From: Paraburkholderia kirstenboschensis
GTDB lineage: Bacteria > Pseudomonadota > Gammaproteobacteria > Burkholderiales > Burkholderiaceae
Direction: 5' to 3'
NCBI RefSeq assembly: GCF_904848585.1
Contig: NZ_CAJHCR010000007.1
Span: 1 to 64,000 of the forward strand
DNA: 64,000 nt
The number at the start of each line of letters is the position of its first letter. Position 1 is the stretch's first letter. Both the position numbers and the translations under genes were made by a program. Positions 16,913-24,135 of this stretch are shown here, piece after piece. The notes beneath the pieces are model-generated. The model saw only the letters and a program-made list of their open reading frames with translations, searched no databases and was not told the DNA's origin.

Positions 16913-17075
16913 TCACAGATGCTCAATTCCCAACGCTGTCGCTGTCTCATCGCACACGCTGTCGCAAAGCGTTGCACCGTCGATGAGTGACACGCCGTAG
17001 GACGGAATGATCTCCTTCATCTTAGCGAGCCAGGCACCCGACTTCAGTTCTTTCGCGAAGCATTTTTCCAACACA
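16913..17075 (-). pseudogene. mqo: C-terminal remnant of malate:quinone oxidoreductase
   Basis: The minus strand reads continuously as ...VLEKCFAKELKSGAW, LAKMKEIIPSYGVSLIDG, ATLCDSVCDETATALGIEHL and then a stop at 16913. This matches the conserved C-terminus of Mqo, the membrane flavoenzyme oxidising malate to oxaloacetate with quinone reduction (family pattern LEKCF...WQAKLKEMIPSYG). Upstream of about 17083 the similarity ends and nothing of the FAD domain (about 450 residues) is present. There is no start codon in a sensible place. It is therefore a truncated relic, most likely left by a deletion or rearrangement. Confidence 0.75.
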
Positions 17076-17083
17076 CTGATATA

Positions 17084-17855
17084 GGAAACCCTGAATAGTT
17101 CTTAAGGCCAGTTTGTTTCCATCGTGGTCGTGGTTATCTGCTTCGGGTAGCGCGCATGAATGGCTGTGCGCATGACCGCTAGCACACATGTCACCGTCCG
17201 AACGGAGTCCGGGTGTTCTGCTTGCCTGTATGTGAGGTGGGTCGGAGCAGGTGGACTCAAGCCGTGCCGGCTTCCATATCGATGAAGACACTGCCGAACT
17301 GGTGCGTGCTCCGAAGGCCGGCCAAACGGAGTTGGCCGAATAAAGCGGCTTACCGGTTGTGATAAACCGGCGATAGGTATCTATAGATTTGCCGTTGAGA
17401 CCAGTTGAGCGCTTGTCCGTCCCGGCCGCCGAGCCGGACTGTTACCCCACACCGCTGTCTTTCTTTGCCGTCACGCTTGTTCAACGAATACTCGTTGTAG
17501 TTGTTCTTCTCATTCTTCTCATAGTCGCCTTCAGCGTTATAGATGCTGATCGACCCAAAGCCGTCCACAGGCACGTCGGATTGAGCGTGAGCGAGATTGT
17601 CGACTGTTCGCGGGTTGAGCTTTGAGCGTAAGCCGACGGGATGATGCAGAAGAAAGGAAGCCCTGCATAGCAGCTTGTTTTCATAACGGTACCCGATTAA
17701 CTCGCAGGATGAGTTATCCCCAGTTTATGTGCCCAACCCTGTGGACAACCACCCCACAACCGCGCCAAGTACTTGACGCGGCTACCTTCCGTCTCGATGC
17801 GCACAGACTCAACCATTTACGCAGCCAGCCTATCAACACGAGCCGCCAAAAGACC
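17084..17855. other. Decayed intergenic stretch without an intact gene
   Basis: Between the mqo relic and cbtA no convincing gene is seen. A short plus-strand open stretch near 17234-17342 (GGSEQVDSSRAGFHID...) ends with a stop but has no start. A minus-strand open frame at about 17350-17600 (SLNKRDGKERQRCGVTVRLG, ending YLSPVYHNR) has no ribosome binding site. These may be relics of unidentified genes. A second copy of the 35-bp dyad element lies at 17714-17748. Confidence 0.4.
17714..17748. repeat. 35-bp dyad element, copy 2
   Basis: TTATCCCCAG, a 15-nt spacer (containing ATGTGCCCAA) and CTGTGGACAA. It has the same 10-15-10 layout and the same central GTGCCCAA as the element at 3311-3345. 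It lies downstream of cbtA in a gene-free region. Confidence 0.6.
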
Positions 17856-18650
17856 TCAAACCGACCCAGCCGCCGTCCGATTCCCCACACGCATGAACGA
17901 GCTCCGCTCAACGATCGCGCCGAACAGCAGCCCAATCGTCGCCCACATGATCGCCTGCATGCCGAGCGCCGCCACGCGGAATTTCCACAGCAGCGCCGCA
18001 GGAAAACCGGCCGGTGTTTCGTCGATCACGGGCATCGACATCTGCACCGCGGCAATGATCGCGATGAACACAAGTCCGGCCACGATCGAGCCGTTCCATG
18101 CACCGAGTTTCATCGCCGCGCGACGCCGGACCTTCAGCGAAAATACCAGCGCGGTCAGCGAGATCGCGATCATCAGAAAGAACAGGCCCGTGCGCGTTCC
18201 GATTGTCTCCGGGTCGCCTACCGCCGGCGGGTTCGCCGGGTACTTGATGTTGGGAACGATCACCAGTGCGACGAAAGCGCCAAGCGCAAGCCACGCCGAC
18301 AACGCACGCGCGCTCATCGCGCCGACTCGCCCGTACGCATAGGCAAACACCAGCGCGAATAGTCCGCCGAACGCCGCGCCGTAGGTCACCACGCCGGTCA
18401 GCAACCCCAATCCGGCTTGCGTATCGCGACTGACCAGCTCCTGCTCGTGCTCGTGCTCGTGCGCGTGCTCGTGCGCCTCCGCACCCGCACCCGCATGCTC
18501 ATGCGCTCCACCGGCCCCGTCCCCGGCTTTCTCTTCGAAGGCAATCGCCTGATTGACCTGCGGCTCGCCCGCCACTCGCGCGAACGCGAACGTGAGCAGC
18601 CCCGCGGCGATGCCTGCAAGCATCCCGCGCAACAACAACTTACCGACCAT
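17856..18650 (-). CDS. cbtA: CbtA, cobalt transporter subunit
   Basis: A 264-aa integral membrane protein with about six hydrophobic helices. A His/Glu-rich loop at residues ~48-72 (HEHAHEHEHEQE) is suited to binding cobalt or nickel. CbtA proteins are predicted cobalt importers coupled to B12 synthesis. The gene starts 11 nt after cbtB and shares its cobalamin riboswitch (18925-19040), which strongly supports a cobalt/cobalamin role. The start follows a purine-rich site (GGAGCA). Confidence 0.88.
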   Translation of the reverse strand: MVGKLLLRGMLAGIAAGLLTFAFARVAGEPQVNQAIAFEEKAGDGAGGAHEHAGAGAEAHEHAHEHEHEQELVSRDTQAGLGLLTGVVTYGAAFGGLFALVFAYAYGRVGAMSARALSAWLALGAFVALVIVPNIKYPANPPAVGDPETIGTRTGLFFLMIAISLTALVFSLKVRRRAAMKLGAWNGSIVAGLVFIAIIAAVQMSMPVIDETPAGFPAALLWKFRVAALGMQAIMWATIGLLFGAIVERSSFMRVGNRTAAGSV

Positions 18651-18661
18651 GTTCTGCTCCG

Positions 18662-18883
18662 TTAGTGGCAGGGAAAGCCGAGCAGATGGCGGCCGTCGTG
18701 CACGAACTCATGCACGTACATGCCAGGCACTAAAGAAGTGGCGCCCTGTTCCGCACCGACGAAGTACAGCGCGAGCAACAGCAGCAATCCGCCGAACACG
18801 GCCCAAGGCAGCAGTTCACGCAACGGAATCGGCGTGGGCTGAATGGCGGGCTGGCGGGCGGGATCGAAAACAGCTTCGGTCAT
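18662..18883 (-). CDS. cbtB: CbtB, small cobalt transporter subunit
   Basis: A 73-aa protein with one transmembrane helix (residues ~27-46). The C-terminal motif VHEFVHDGRHLLGFPCH is rich in His/Asp/Cys and is the CbtB metal-binding signature. The start at 18883 was chosen because AGGAG lies 9 nt upstream; the ATG three codons earlier is too close to that site. It is the first gene after the cobalamin riboswitch, so cobalt uptake should be shut off when B12 is plentiful. Confidence 0.88.
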   Translation of the reverse strand: MTEAVFDPARQPAIQPTPIPLRELLPWAVFGGLLLLLALYFVGAEQGATSLVPGMYVHEFVHDGRHLLGFPCH

Positions 18884-18924
18884 GATGGACATCTCCTGGG
18901 GTAGCGCGCCCCGTAGTCGATTGC

Positions 18925-19040
18925 AGAGGAATGGTGCGAAGCTCAGGTCTGGCTTTCGGCTTGTGATGCCGATTACAGTGGCGCGACCGCGCCGGGCTTT
19001 CACCGGCTTCCGCGCTTCGCAGTGCGGCTATTCTACGCGC
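18925..19040 (-). promoter_or_regulatory. Cobalamin (AdoCbl) riboswitch controlling cbtBA
   Basis: The minus strand reads GGAAGCCGGTGAAAGCCCGG, then GCGCCACTGTAATCGGC, then AAGCCAGACCTGAGC. These are the conserved parts of the cobalamin riboswitch (P3/P4 core, J6/3 CACTG and the B12 box GCCAGACCTG). It is followed by a GGGG/CCCC hairpin (about 18899-18913 on the plus strand) adjoining the AGGAG of cbtB, suggesting control of ribosome access. Established family; exact ends are approximate. Confidence 0.93.
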
Positions 19041-19099
19041 TAAACTTCCGCGCCAGCTACCACACACCGACACGAGCGCATATTGACGGGAACTCAACG

Positions 19100-19690
19100 A
19101 TGAACCTGCGGCTGTTACTGGTCAGCCACGCGCCGACCGCGGCCATGCGCGCGGGCCGCTTTCCCGCCGACGACCCGCTCGACGCTCGCGGCCTCTGTGA
19201 AGCGCAAGCGGCGCGAGCGCGCCTGTCGTTTGCCGACGATGCAATCGCATTCGTCAGCCCCGCCGCTTGCGCGCGCGAAACGGCCTTGGCGCTCGGCCTT
19301 GCCGCGAAGGTGGACCCCGCGCTCTCTGATGTCGAATACGGCAAGTGGCGCGGCCAACGCCTCAACGATCTCGCCGCGCAAGCGCCAGACGCCCTGGCGG
19401 CCTGGACGCGCGACCCCGACGCCGCTCCTAACGGCGGCGAATCGTTCAGACAGGTGGTGAAGCGGATCGGCAAATGGCTCGACGCAATAGACGTTGCGCC
19501 AGATGGCGCGTCGCGCGCTGCCCACGATGTAGTCGCCGTGACGCATGCGCCGCTGATCCGCGCGGCAATCGTGCATGTGTTGGGCGCATCGCCAGAGGTC
19601 TTTCCGCGCATTCAAGTCCCGCCGCTCGCGGTCGTCGAATTGCAGCGCTCGCAACAACGTGGCTGGACATGGTGGCCGGCGTCGTCGTGA
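19100..19690 (+). CDS. Histidine phosphatase superfamily protein (CobC-like, atypical motif)
   Basis: A 196-aa protein of the phosphoglycerate mutase-like superfamily, related to alpha-ribazole phosphatase CobC, which acts late in cobalamin nucleotide-loop assembly. The N-terminal motif is VSHAPT rather than the usual RHG: the catalytic His (residue 10) is kept but the preceding Arg is Ser. The second catalytic His is in VVAVTHAPLIRAA, and PAACARETALAL corresponds to the mid motif. The start at 19100 (MNLRLLLV) avoids a 26-codon extension overlapping the riboswitch promoter region. Position opposite cbtBA supports a cobalamin link, but the altered motif makes its activity uncertain. Confidence 0.75.
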   Translation: MNLRLLLVSHAPTAAMRAGRFPADDPLDARGLCEAQAARARLSFADDAIAFVSPAACARETALALGLAAKVDPALSDVEYGKWRGQRLNDLAAQAPDALAAWTRDPDAAPNGGESFRQVVKRIGKWLDAIDVAPDGASRAAHDVVAVTHAPLIRAAIVHVLGASPEVFPRIQVPPLAVVELQRSQQRGWTWWPASS

Positions 19691-19710
19691 CTGTGCTGGA
19701 ACGTCCTGGC

Positions 19711-20151
19711 TTATTTACCCGATACCGACAGACGCAGCTTGCCCGAACCCGCAGGCGTCAGCGTAATTTCCGTGCGCTTGCCGGGCACGCCAAGATAGAA
19801 GTGCTGGCGTGCCGGCGAATTCTGATCGTGCGTCGCCTCCGGCAGGCACGAAGCAATGTCGGCGGCGACAGCTTCCAATGCATCGGCAGTCGAGGCCGAA
19901 TCGCGATGCGGTGTCCACGCGCACTGATAGCTCCCGCGCGCCGCCGAGCATTGCGCGTCGTCGCCATAAGGCTGAGCAACGCCTTTGCCGTCGTCCGGCG
20001 TAAGCGCCGCAAACCCGCCCGGCGCAGCCGCTACGATCCGTTTCAACGATGCACAGGGGCTCGGTGCATCGTCGGCATTCGCGGCGCTCGGCGCGAGGCT
20101 GCCGAGCGATGCAACAACAAGTGTGGTCACGACCAGCATGTCGGCTTTCAT
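19711..20151 (-). CDS. Secreted hypothetical protein
   Basis: A 146-aa protein with a clear signal peptide (residues ~1-26, cleavage after SAANA). The mature part has three Cys (SPCASLKR, AQCSAARG and YQCAWTP) plus SCLPEA, which could form disulphides in the periplasm. No family was recognised. Its stop faces the phosphatase gene 20 nt away (convergent). Two in-frame ATGs four codons apart leave the exact start open. Confidence 0.6.
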   Translation of the reverse strand: MKADMLVVTTLVVASLGSLAPSAANADDAPSPCASLKRIVAAAPGGFAALTPDDGKGVAQPYGDDAQCSAARGSYQCAWTPHRDSASTADALEAVAADIASCLPEATHDQNSPARQHFYLGVPGKRTEITLTPAGSGKLRLSVSGK

Positions 20152-20313
20152 AGGCGGCGCATGTTTTCAATGGATTGAAGGGTTCCGATCCGGAGCACGC
20201 TCCATGCCGTCCCACAACGTAAAACGGCGGCTTCTCGTCAATAGGCATGCAACTTGCATTCTGCCGATACCGGCTGACGGACCAGGCCAATTTATCAATG
20301 CTATAACCACGCT

Positions 20314-21831
20314 ATGTCAAAAGACGCTGCCACACACACGCCCAACCGCCTTTGCTCAGGAATCGAGGGGATCGATAACATCTTGGGAGGCGGCCTCACC
20401 CCGCACCGCATGTACCTTGTAGAGGGCGCGCCCGGTACGGGTAAAACCACCCTGGCGTTGCAATTTTTACTTCAGGGCGTCGAGGAAGGTCAGGCAGGTC
20501 TGTACATTACGCTGTCCGAGACGCGTTCGGAGCTCCTATCGGTAGCCGACAGCCACGGCTGGGATCTGAGCCGCTTCCATATCCTGGAGTTGCTCTCCGA
20601 CGAAGGTCTGGATCCGCAATTCGAGCAAACGGTGCTGCATCCGGCCGAGGTCGAACTCGGCGAAACGGTGCGAAACGTGATCCAGCAGGTCGACGAGATC
20701 AAACCTGTGCGGATCGTGCTCGACAGTCTGTCCGAGTTGCGCCTGCTGTCGCAGAACGCACTGCGCTACCGTCGGCAAATCCTCGCATTGAAACGCTACT
20801 TCGCCACGCGCGCATGCACGGTCTTGCTGCTCGACGACAACACGTCCGACCCGGGCGACGTGCAACTGCATAGCATCGCTCACGGCGTGATCGCGCTGGA
20901 CAACATCGTGCACGACTACGGCGGCAATCGACGGCGCGTGCGCATCGCCAAAATGCGCGGCATCAAGTTCCGCGAGGGATACCACGACTTCACGCTCGAC
21001 ACCGGCGGCATCCATGTCTATCCGCGCCTCGTCGCGGCCGAACATCACGCGCAATTCGATACACATGTGGTGACCACCGGCACAGCAGGCCTCGACGCGC
21101 TGCTTGGCGGCGGACTGATACCCGGCACCAACGCGCTGTTGATCGGACCGTCGGGCGTCGGCAAAACCACCACCGTGGTTTCATGCCTGATCGCGGCTCT
21201 CGAACGTGGCGAACGCTGCGTCTACTATGTCTTCGACGAAACGCTGGTCACGCTTATCGCGCGTTGTGCCACGGTCGGCATGAATCTGCAGCCCTACGTC
21301 GACAACGGACTATTGACGCTGCGTCAGATCGATCCCGCCGAGATTTCGCCCGGGGAATTCGCGAGCGACGTCCGCATCTCCGTCGAGAAAAGAGGTGTCA
21401 AATATGTCGCGATCGACAGTCTCAACGCATACCTGCAGGCAATGCCGGGCGAGCGCTACCTGCTGTTGCAGATGCACGAATTACTCGGGTATCTCAACCA
21501 GAAAGGCGTTATGACGATGCTCGTGCTGGGACAACACGGAATTATCGGCGAGGTTCAGAGCGATATCGATATCAGCTACCTGAGCGACGTGGTCATCCTG
21601 TTCCGCTATTTCGAACACCACGGCGAAGTCCTGACCGCCGTGACGGCCGTTAAGAGCCGCGCCAGCGCCCATGAACGCTCCATCCGCCAGTTCCGGCTCA
21701 CGAGCCGGGGCGTCGAAGTGGGTGAAGCGCTGCGCGATTTCGAAGGCGTGCTTTCCGGGTTGCCGTCTTACCGCGGCACCACGGCGCTACTTGGCACGGC
21801 GGAGCACGTCATCGACACGTCGCGGCAGTAA
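20314..21831 (+). CDS. KaiC-like two-domain RecA-type ATPase
   Basis: A 505-aa protein with two KaiC-type P-loop domains. Walker A motifs are GAPGTGKTT (38-46) and GPSGVGKTT (278-286); Walker B strands are RIVLDSLSEL (about 133-142) and KYVAIDSLNAY in the second half. Each domain opens with the KaiC-type G-(I/L)-D-x-(I/L)-L-G-G-G-L pattern. It lacks the extended KaiC autophosphorylation tail of the cyanobacterial clock protein, and no kaiA or kaiB is present. The gene starts without a strong ribosome binding site and is followed after 4 nt by a hybrid kinase. This pairing is recurrent in proteobacteria as far as I recall, suggesting the ATPase feeds a signalling phosphorelay. Confidence 0.9.
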   Translation: MSKDAATHTPNRLCSGIEGIDNILGGGLTPHRMYLVEGAPGTGKTTLALQFLLQGVEEGQAGLYITLSETRSELLSVADSHGWDLSRFHILELLSDEGLDPQFEQTVLHPAEVELGETVRNVIQQVDEIKPVRIVLDSLSELRLLSQNALRYRRQILALKRYFATRACTVLLLDDNTSDPGDVQLHSIAHGVIALDNIVHDYGGNRRRVRIAKMRGIKFREGYHDFTLDTGGIHVYPRLVAAEHHAQFDTHVVTTGTAGLDALLGGGLIPGTNALLIGPSGVGKTTTVVSCLIAALERGERCVYYVFDETLVTLIARCATVGMNLQPYVDNGLLTLRQIDPAEISPGEFASDVRISVEKRGVKYVAIDSLNAYLQAMPGERYLLLQMHELLGYLNQKGVMTMLVLGQHGIIGEVQSDIDISYLSDVVILFRYFEHHGEVLTAVTAVKSRASAHERSIRQFRLTSRGVEVGEALRDFEGVLSGLPSYRGTTALLGTAEHVIDTSRQ

Positions 21832-21835
21832 CGTC

Positions 21836-23494
21836 ATGGAGCAACGGGTCCTGATTCTCGCGCCTTTTGGCCGTGACGCCGACGTTATTGCCGAGGTCCT
21901 GCACAAGGATCACCGCGTATGCGTGCCGTGCCGCGACGCGGACGCCCTCACCGAGGCCCTCGACGCCGGCGCGGGCAGCGCGCTCATCGCCGAAGAAGCG
22001 CTCGCTGGGGAACATGCGACGCGTCTATTCCGTTGGCTCGAACAGCAGCCGGCATGGTCGGACTTTCCCTTCATTCTGCTCGCGGCCACGCGCGTGGGGC
22101 ATCGGTCGGCGCGCGGGATCGAAGTGCTGGAGCGCCTGGGCAATGTGGTCGTGCTGGAACGTCCGCTGAACTCCGAGACGCTGCGCCGCGCGGTGGCCTC
22201 GGCGCTGCGGGCCCGCGCACGGCAATATGAATCGCGCCGCCATCTGGCCGAGCGGATCGAAGCGCAGGAAGCGCTGGTGCAACTGAACGACTCGCTCGAA
22301 GGCCGCATCGCGGAACGTACGCATGAGCTGGCTTCAGCCAACAACCGGCTGATGATGGAGATTCACGAGCGCGCAAAAGTGCAGGCCGTGCTCGTGCAAT
22401 CGCAGAAGATGGAAGCGCTCGGGCAGCTCACCGGCGGCATCGCACACGACTTCAACAATTTGCTGAACGTCATCATGGTCAACTCGGAACTGATCTCTCG
22501 CGTGAGCAGTGACGAGCGCATTCGAGGGATGGCGGCGACGGTCAAACGCGCGACCGAACGCGGCGCGAAACTGACCGGCCAGCTGCTGACGTTCTCGCGC
22601 AATAGCAACCTCGACCTCAAGGCCGTCGACGTCGTCGCGTTGCTGCAAGGCATGCGCGACATCATCACCGTGTCGCTGGGATCGGGTATCAGCTACAGCA
22701 ACGACTTCGAAAGCGACGAGCTGTGGACCCAGGCCGACGCGAATCAGCTTGAACTGGCCGTGCTCAACCTCGCGATCAACGCGCGCGATGCAATGCCCGG
22801 CGGCGGCCAGCTCAGTGTGCGCGTGAAGCAGCGCACGGCGCCTGATCAGACGCTCGCCGAGGGCCGCTATGTCGTGATCGAAGTCACCGATACGGGCTCG
22901 GGCATACCGCCCGACGTCGTATCGCGCGTGTTCGATCCGTTCTTCACGACGAAGCCGATCGGCAAAGGAACGGGACTGGGCCTCAGCCAGGTGTACGGCA
23001 TTGCGCGGCAAGCCGGGGGCACGGCGAGACTCTTCAGCGAGGAAGGCGCCGGCACGACGGTCGAGGTGTGGTTGCCGCTACGCGACCGCGTCGCGCCGCA
23101 GGCTGCGGAGGCCTCCAATATCGAAGCGAACGCCGTGGGCGAAAAGCGCGTGCTGGTGATCGAGGACGACAGCGAAGTGCGCGCCATGCTCGTCGAGTCG
23201 CTGAAAATGCTCGGCTACAACGTGACCGAAGCCGCCGACGGACGAGCCGGACTCAACCGCCTCCAGGACGACAACCCCGACCTGCTGATGGTCGACTTCG
23301 CCATGCCCGGCATGAACGGCATCGACGTGATCGCCGAGGCCCGCAAGATGCGCAGCGACCTGCCGGTGATTCTCGCAACCGGTTATGCCGACATCGACAT
23401 TTCCGGTCTTGCGGTGGAACGCTGCACGGTACTGCGCAAACCTTTTCAGCTCGACGACCTCGCGCGGACGATCCGGCTTGGACTGATTGCGTGA
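21836..23494 (+). CDS. Sensorless hybrid histidine kinase/response regulator
   Basis: A 552-aa cytosolic protein. Residues 1-125 form a degenerate receiver-like domain with no typical acidic pocket. A coiled-coil linker (about 125-195) follows, then a HisKA with H204 in GGIAHDFNNLL. The HATPase domain has an N-box NLAINARDAMP (~311), G1 TDTGSGIP and G2 GKGTGLGLS. The C-terminal receiver (435-552) has EDD, phospho-acceptor D487 in VDFAMPGMNG and a Lys in LRKPF. No transmembrane or PAS domain is present, so input probably comes from the KaiC-like partner. The start at 21836 is 4 nt after the kaiC-like stop; the longer open frame overlaps that gene. Confidence 0.88.
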   Translation: MEQRVLILAPFGRDADVIAEVLHKDHRVCVPCRDADALTEALDAGAGSALIAEEALAGEHATRLFRWLEQQPAWSDFPFILLAATRVGHRSARGIEVLERLGNVVVLERPLNSETLRRAVASALRARARQYESRRHLAERIEAQEALVQLNDSLEGRIAERTHELASANNRLMMEIHERAKVQAVLVQSQKMEALGQLTGGIAHDFNNLLNVIMVNSELISRVSSDERIRGMAATVKRATERGAKLTGQLLTFSRNSNLDLKAVDVVALLQGMRDIITVSLGSGISYSNDFESDELWTQADANQLELAVLNLAINARDAMPGGGQLSVRVKQRTAPDQTLAEGRYVVIEVTDTGSGIPPDVVSRVFDPFFTTKPIGKGTGLGLSQVYGIARQAGGTARLFSEEGAGTTVEVWLPLRDRVAPQAAEASNIEANAVGEKRVLVIEDDSEVRAMLVESLKMLGYNVTEAADGRAGLNRLQDDNPDLLMVDFAMPGMNGIDVIAEARKMRSDLPVILATGYADIDISGLAVERCTVLRKPFQLDDLARTIRLGLIA

Positions 23495-23539
23495 GGCGCG
23501 TGCGTCGCCGTGCGCCGCTAAAAATTCCAATTCGATAGT

Positions 23540-23567
23540 TTGCTAACGATTGTTTTGGAAATACAAT
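23540..23567 (+). promoter_or_regulatory. Promoter with overlapping dyad upstream of marR
   Basis: TTGCTA (23540-23545) and TACAAT (23562-23567) are 16 bp apart. A 19-bp imperfect palindrome, ATTGTTTTGGAAATACAAT (23549-23567), covers the spacer and -10, as expected for a MarR-type autorepressor operator. Transcription should start at about 23574, at or next to the ATG at 23575. Confidence 0.6.
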
Positions 23568-23574
23568 ACCGGCC

Positions 23575-24129
23575 ATGACGAATCTCGACGCCTTACGCCG
23601 CAAAGTGAGCAGCACACTCGTGATCGCTGCCAGAAAGTGGCGGCGCACGAGTCATGGCGTGCTGTCCGCGTTCAACGTCTCCGAGGCGTGCGCAACGCCG
23701 CTGCTTACCGCGAGCCGGCTCGGCGAGGCGGTTCGTCAGGTCACCCTGGCCGAGTACATCGGCATCGAAGGGCCTTCGCTCGTGCGTCTGCTGGATCAAC
23801 TTTGTGCCGCGGGCCTGATGCGTCGCGACGAAGATCCCGAAGACCGCCGCGCCAAAACGGTGGTGCTGACAAGAGCGGGCCGCGCCGTGACCGAGAAAAT
23901 GGAAGAGGAACTGGTCACACTGCGCGCGCAGGCGCTCAAGGGCGTCTCACGCAGCGATCTCGAAGCGACCTTGCGCGTGCTTGCCGCGTTCACAGCCGAT
24001 TCCGCGGAAGAGTCCGAAAGCGCCAGTACGGCCAAGGCGACGAGGTCCGCCAGCCCGGCGAAAGACACAAACCGCACAAGCCGCCCCAGCCGCACAACCG
24101 CGCCGCGCAACGTCGACAGATCGGCGTAA
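23575..24129 (+). CDS. MarR family transcriptional regulator of the efflux operon
   Basis: A 184-aa winged-helix regulator. The MarR core spans residues ~20-130: recognition region VTLAEYIGIEGPSLVRLLDQL and wing MRRDEDPEDRRAKTVVLT. The C-terminal ~45 residues are Ser/Thr/Lys/Arg-rich and likely disordered. MarR proteins bind phenolic or aromatic acids and release their operators. It sits 6 nt upstream of the FUSC transporter in the same direction and probably represses the whole operon. The mRNA appears leaderless: there is no ribosome binding site and the predicted start of transcription adjoins the ATG. Confidence 0.9.
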   Translation: MTNLDALRRKVSSTLVIAARKWRRTSHGVLSAFNVSEACATPLLTASRLGEAVRQVTLAEYIGIEGPSLVRLLDQLCAAGLMRRDEDPEDRRAKTVVLTRAGRAVTEKMEEELVTLRAQALKGVSRSDLEATLRVLAAFTADSAEESESASTAKATRSASPAKDTNRTSRPSRTTAPRNVDRSA

Positions 24130-24135
24130 CGCGTC

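Noticed and set aside
17481..17684. Minus-strand frame beginning like a signal peptide (ending SAYAQSS)
   Set aside because: The following residues do not match a porin or other exported family, and the frame ends after 67 codons without a ribosome binding site; at most a relic.
18417..18500. Short tandem repeat (GTGCTC-like units) as a microsatellite or CRISPR-like repeat
   Set aside because: It is the codon pattern of the His/Glu metal-binding loop in CbtA on the opposite strand and is explained by protein function.
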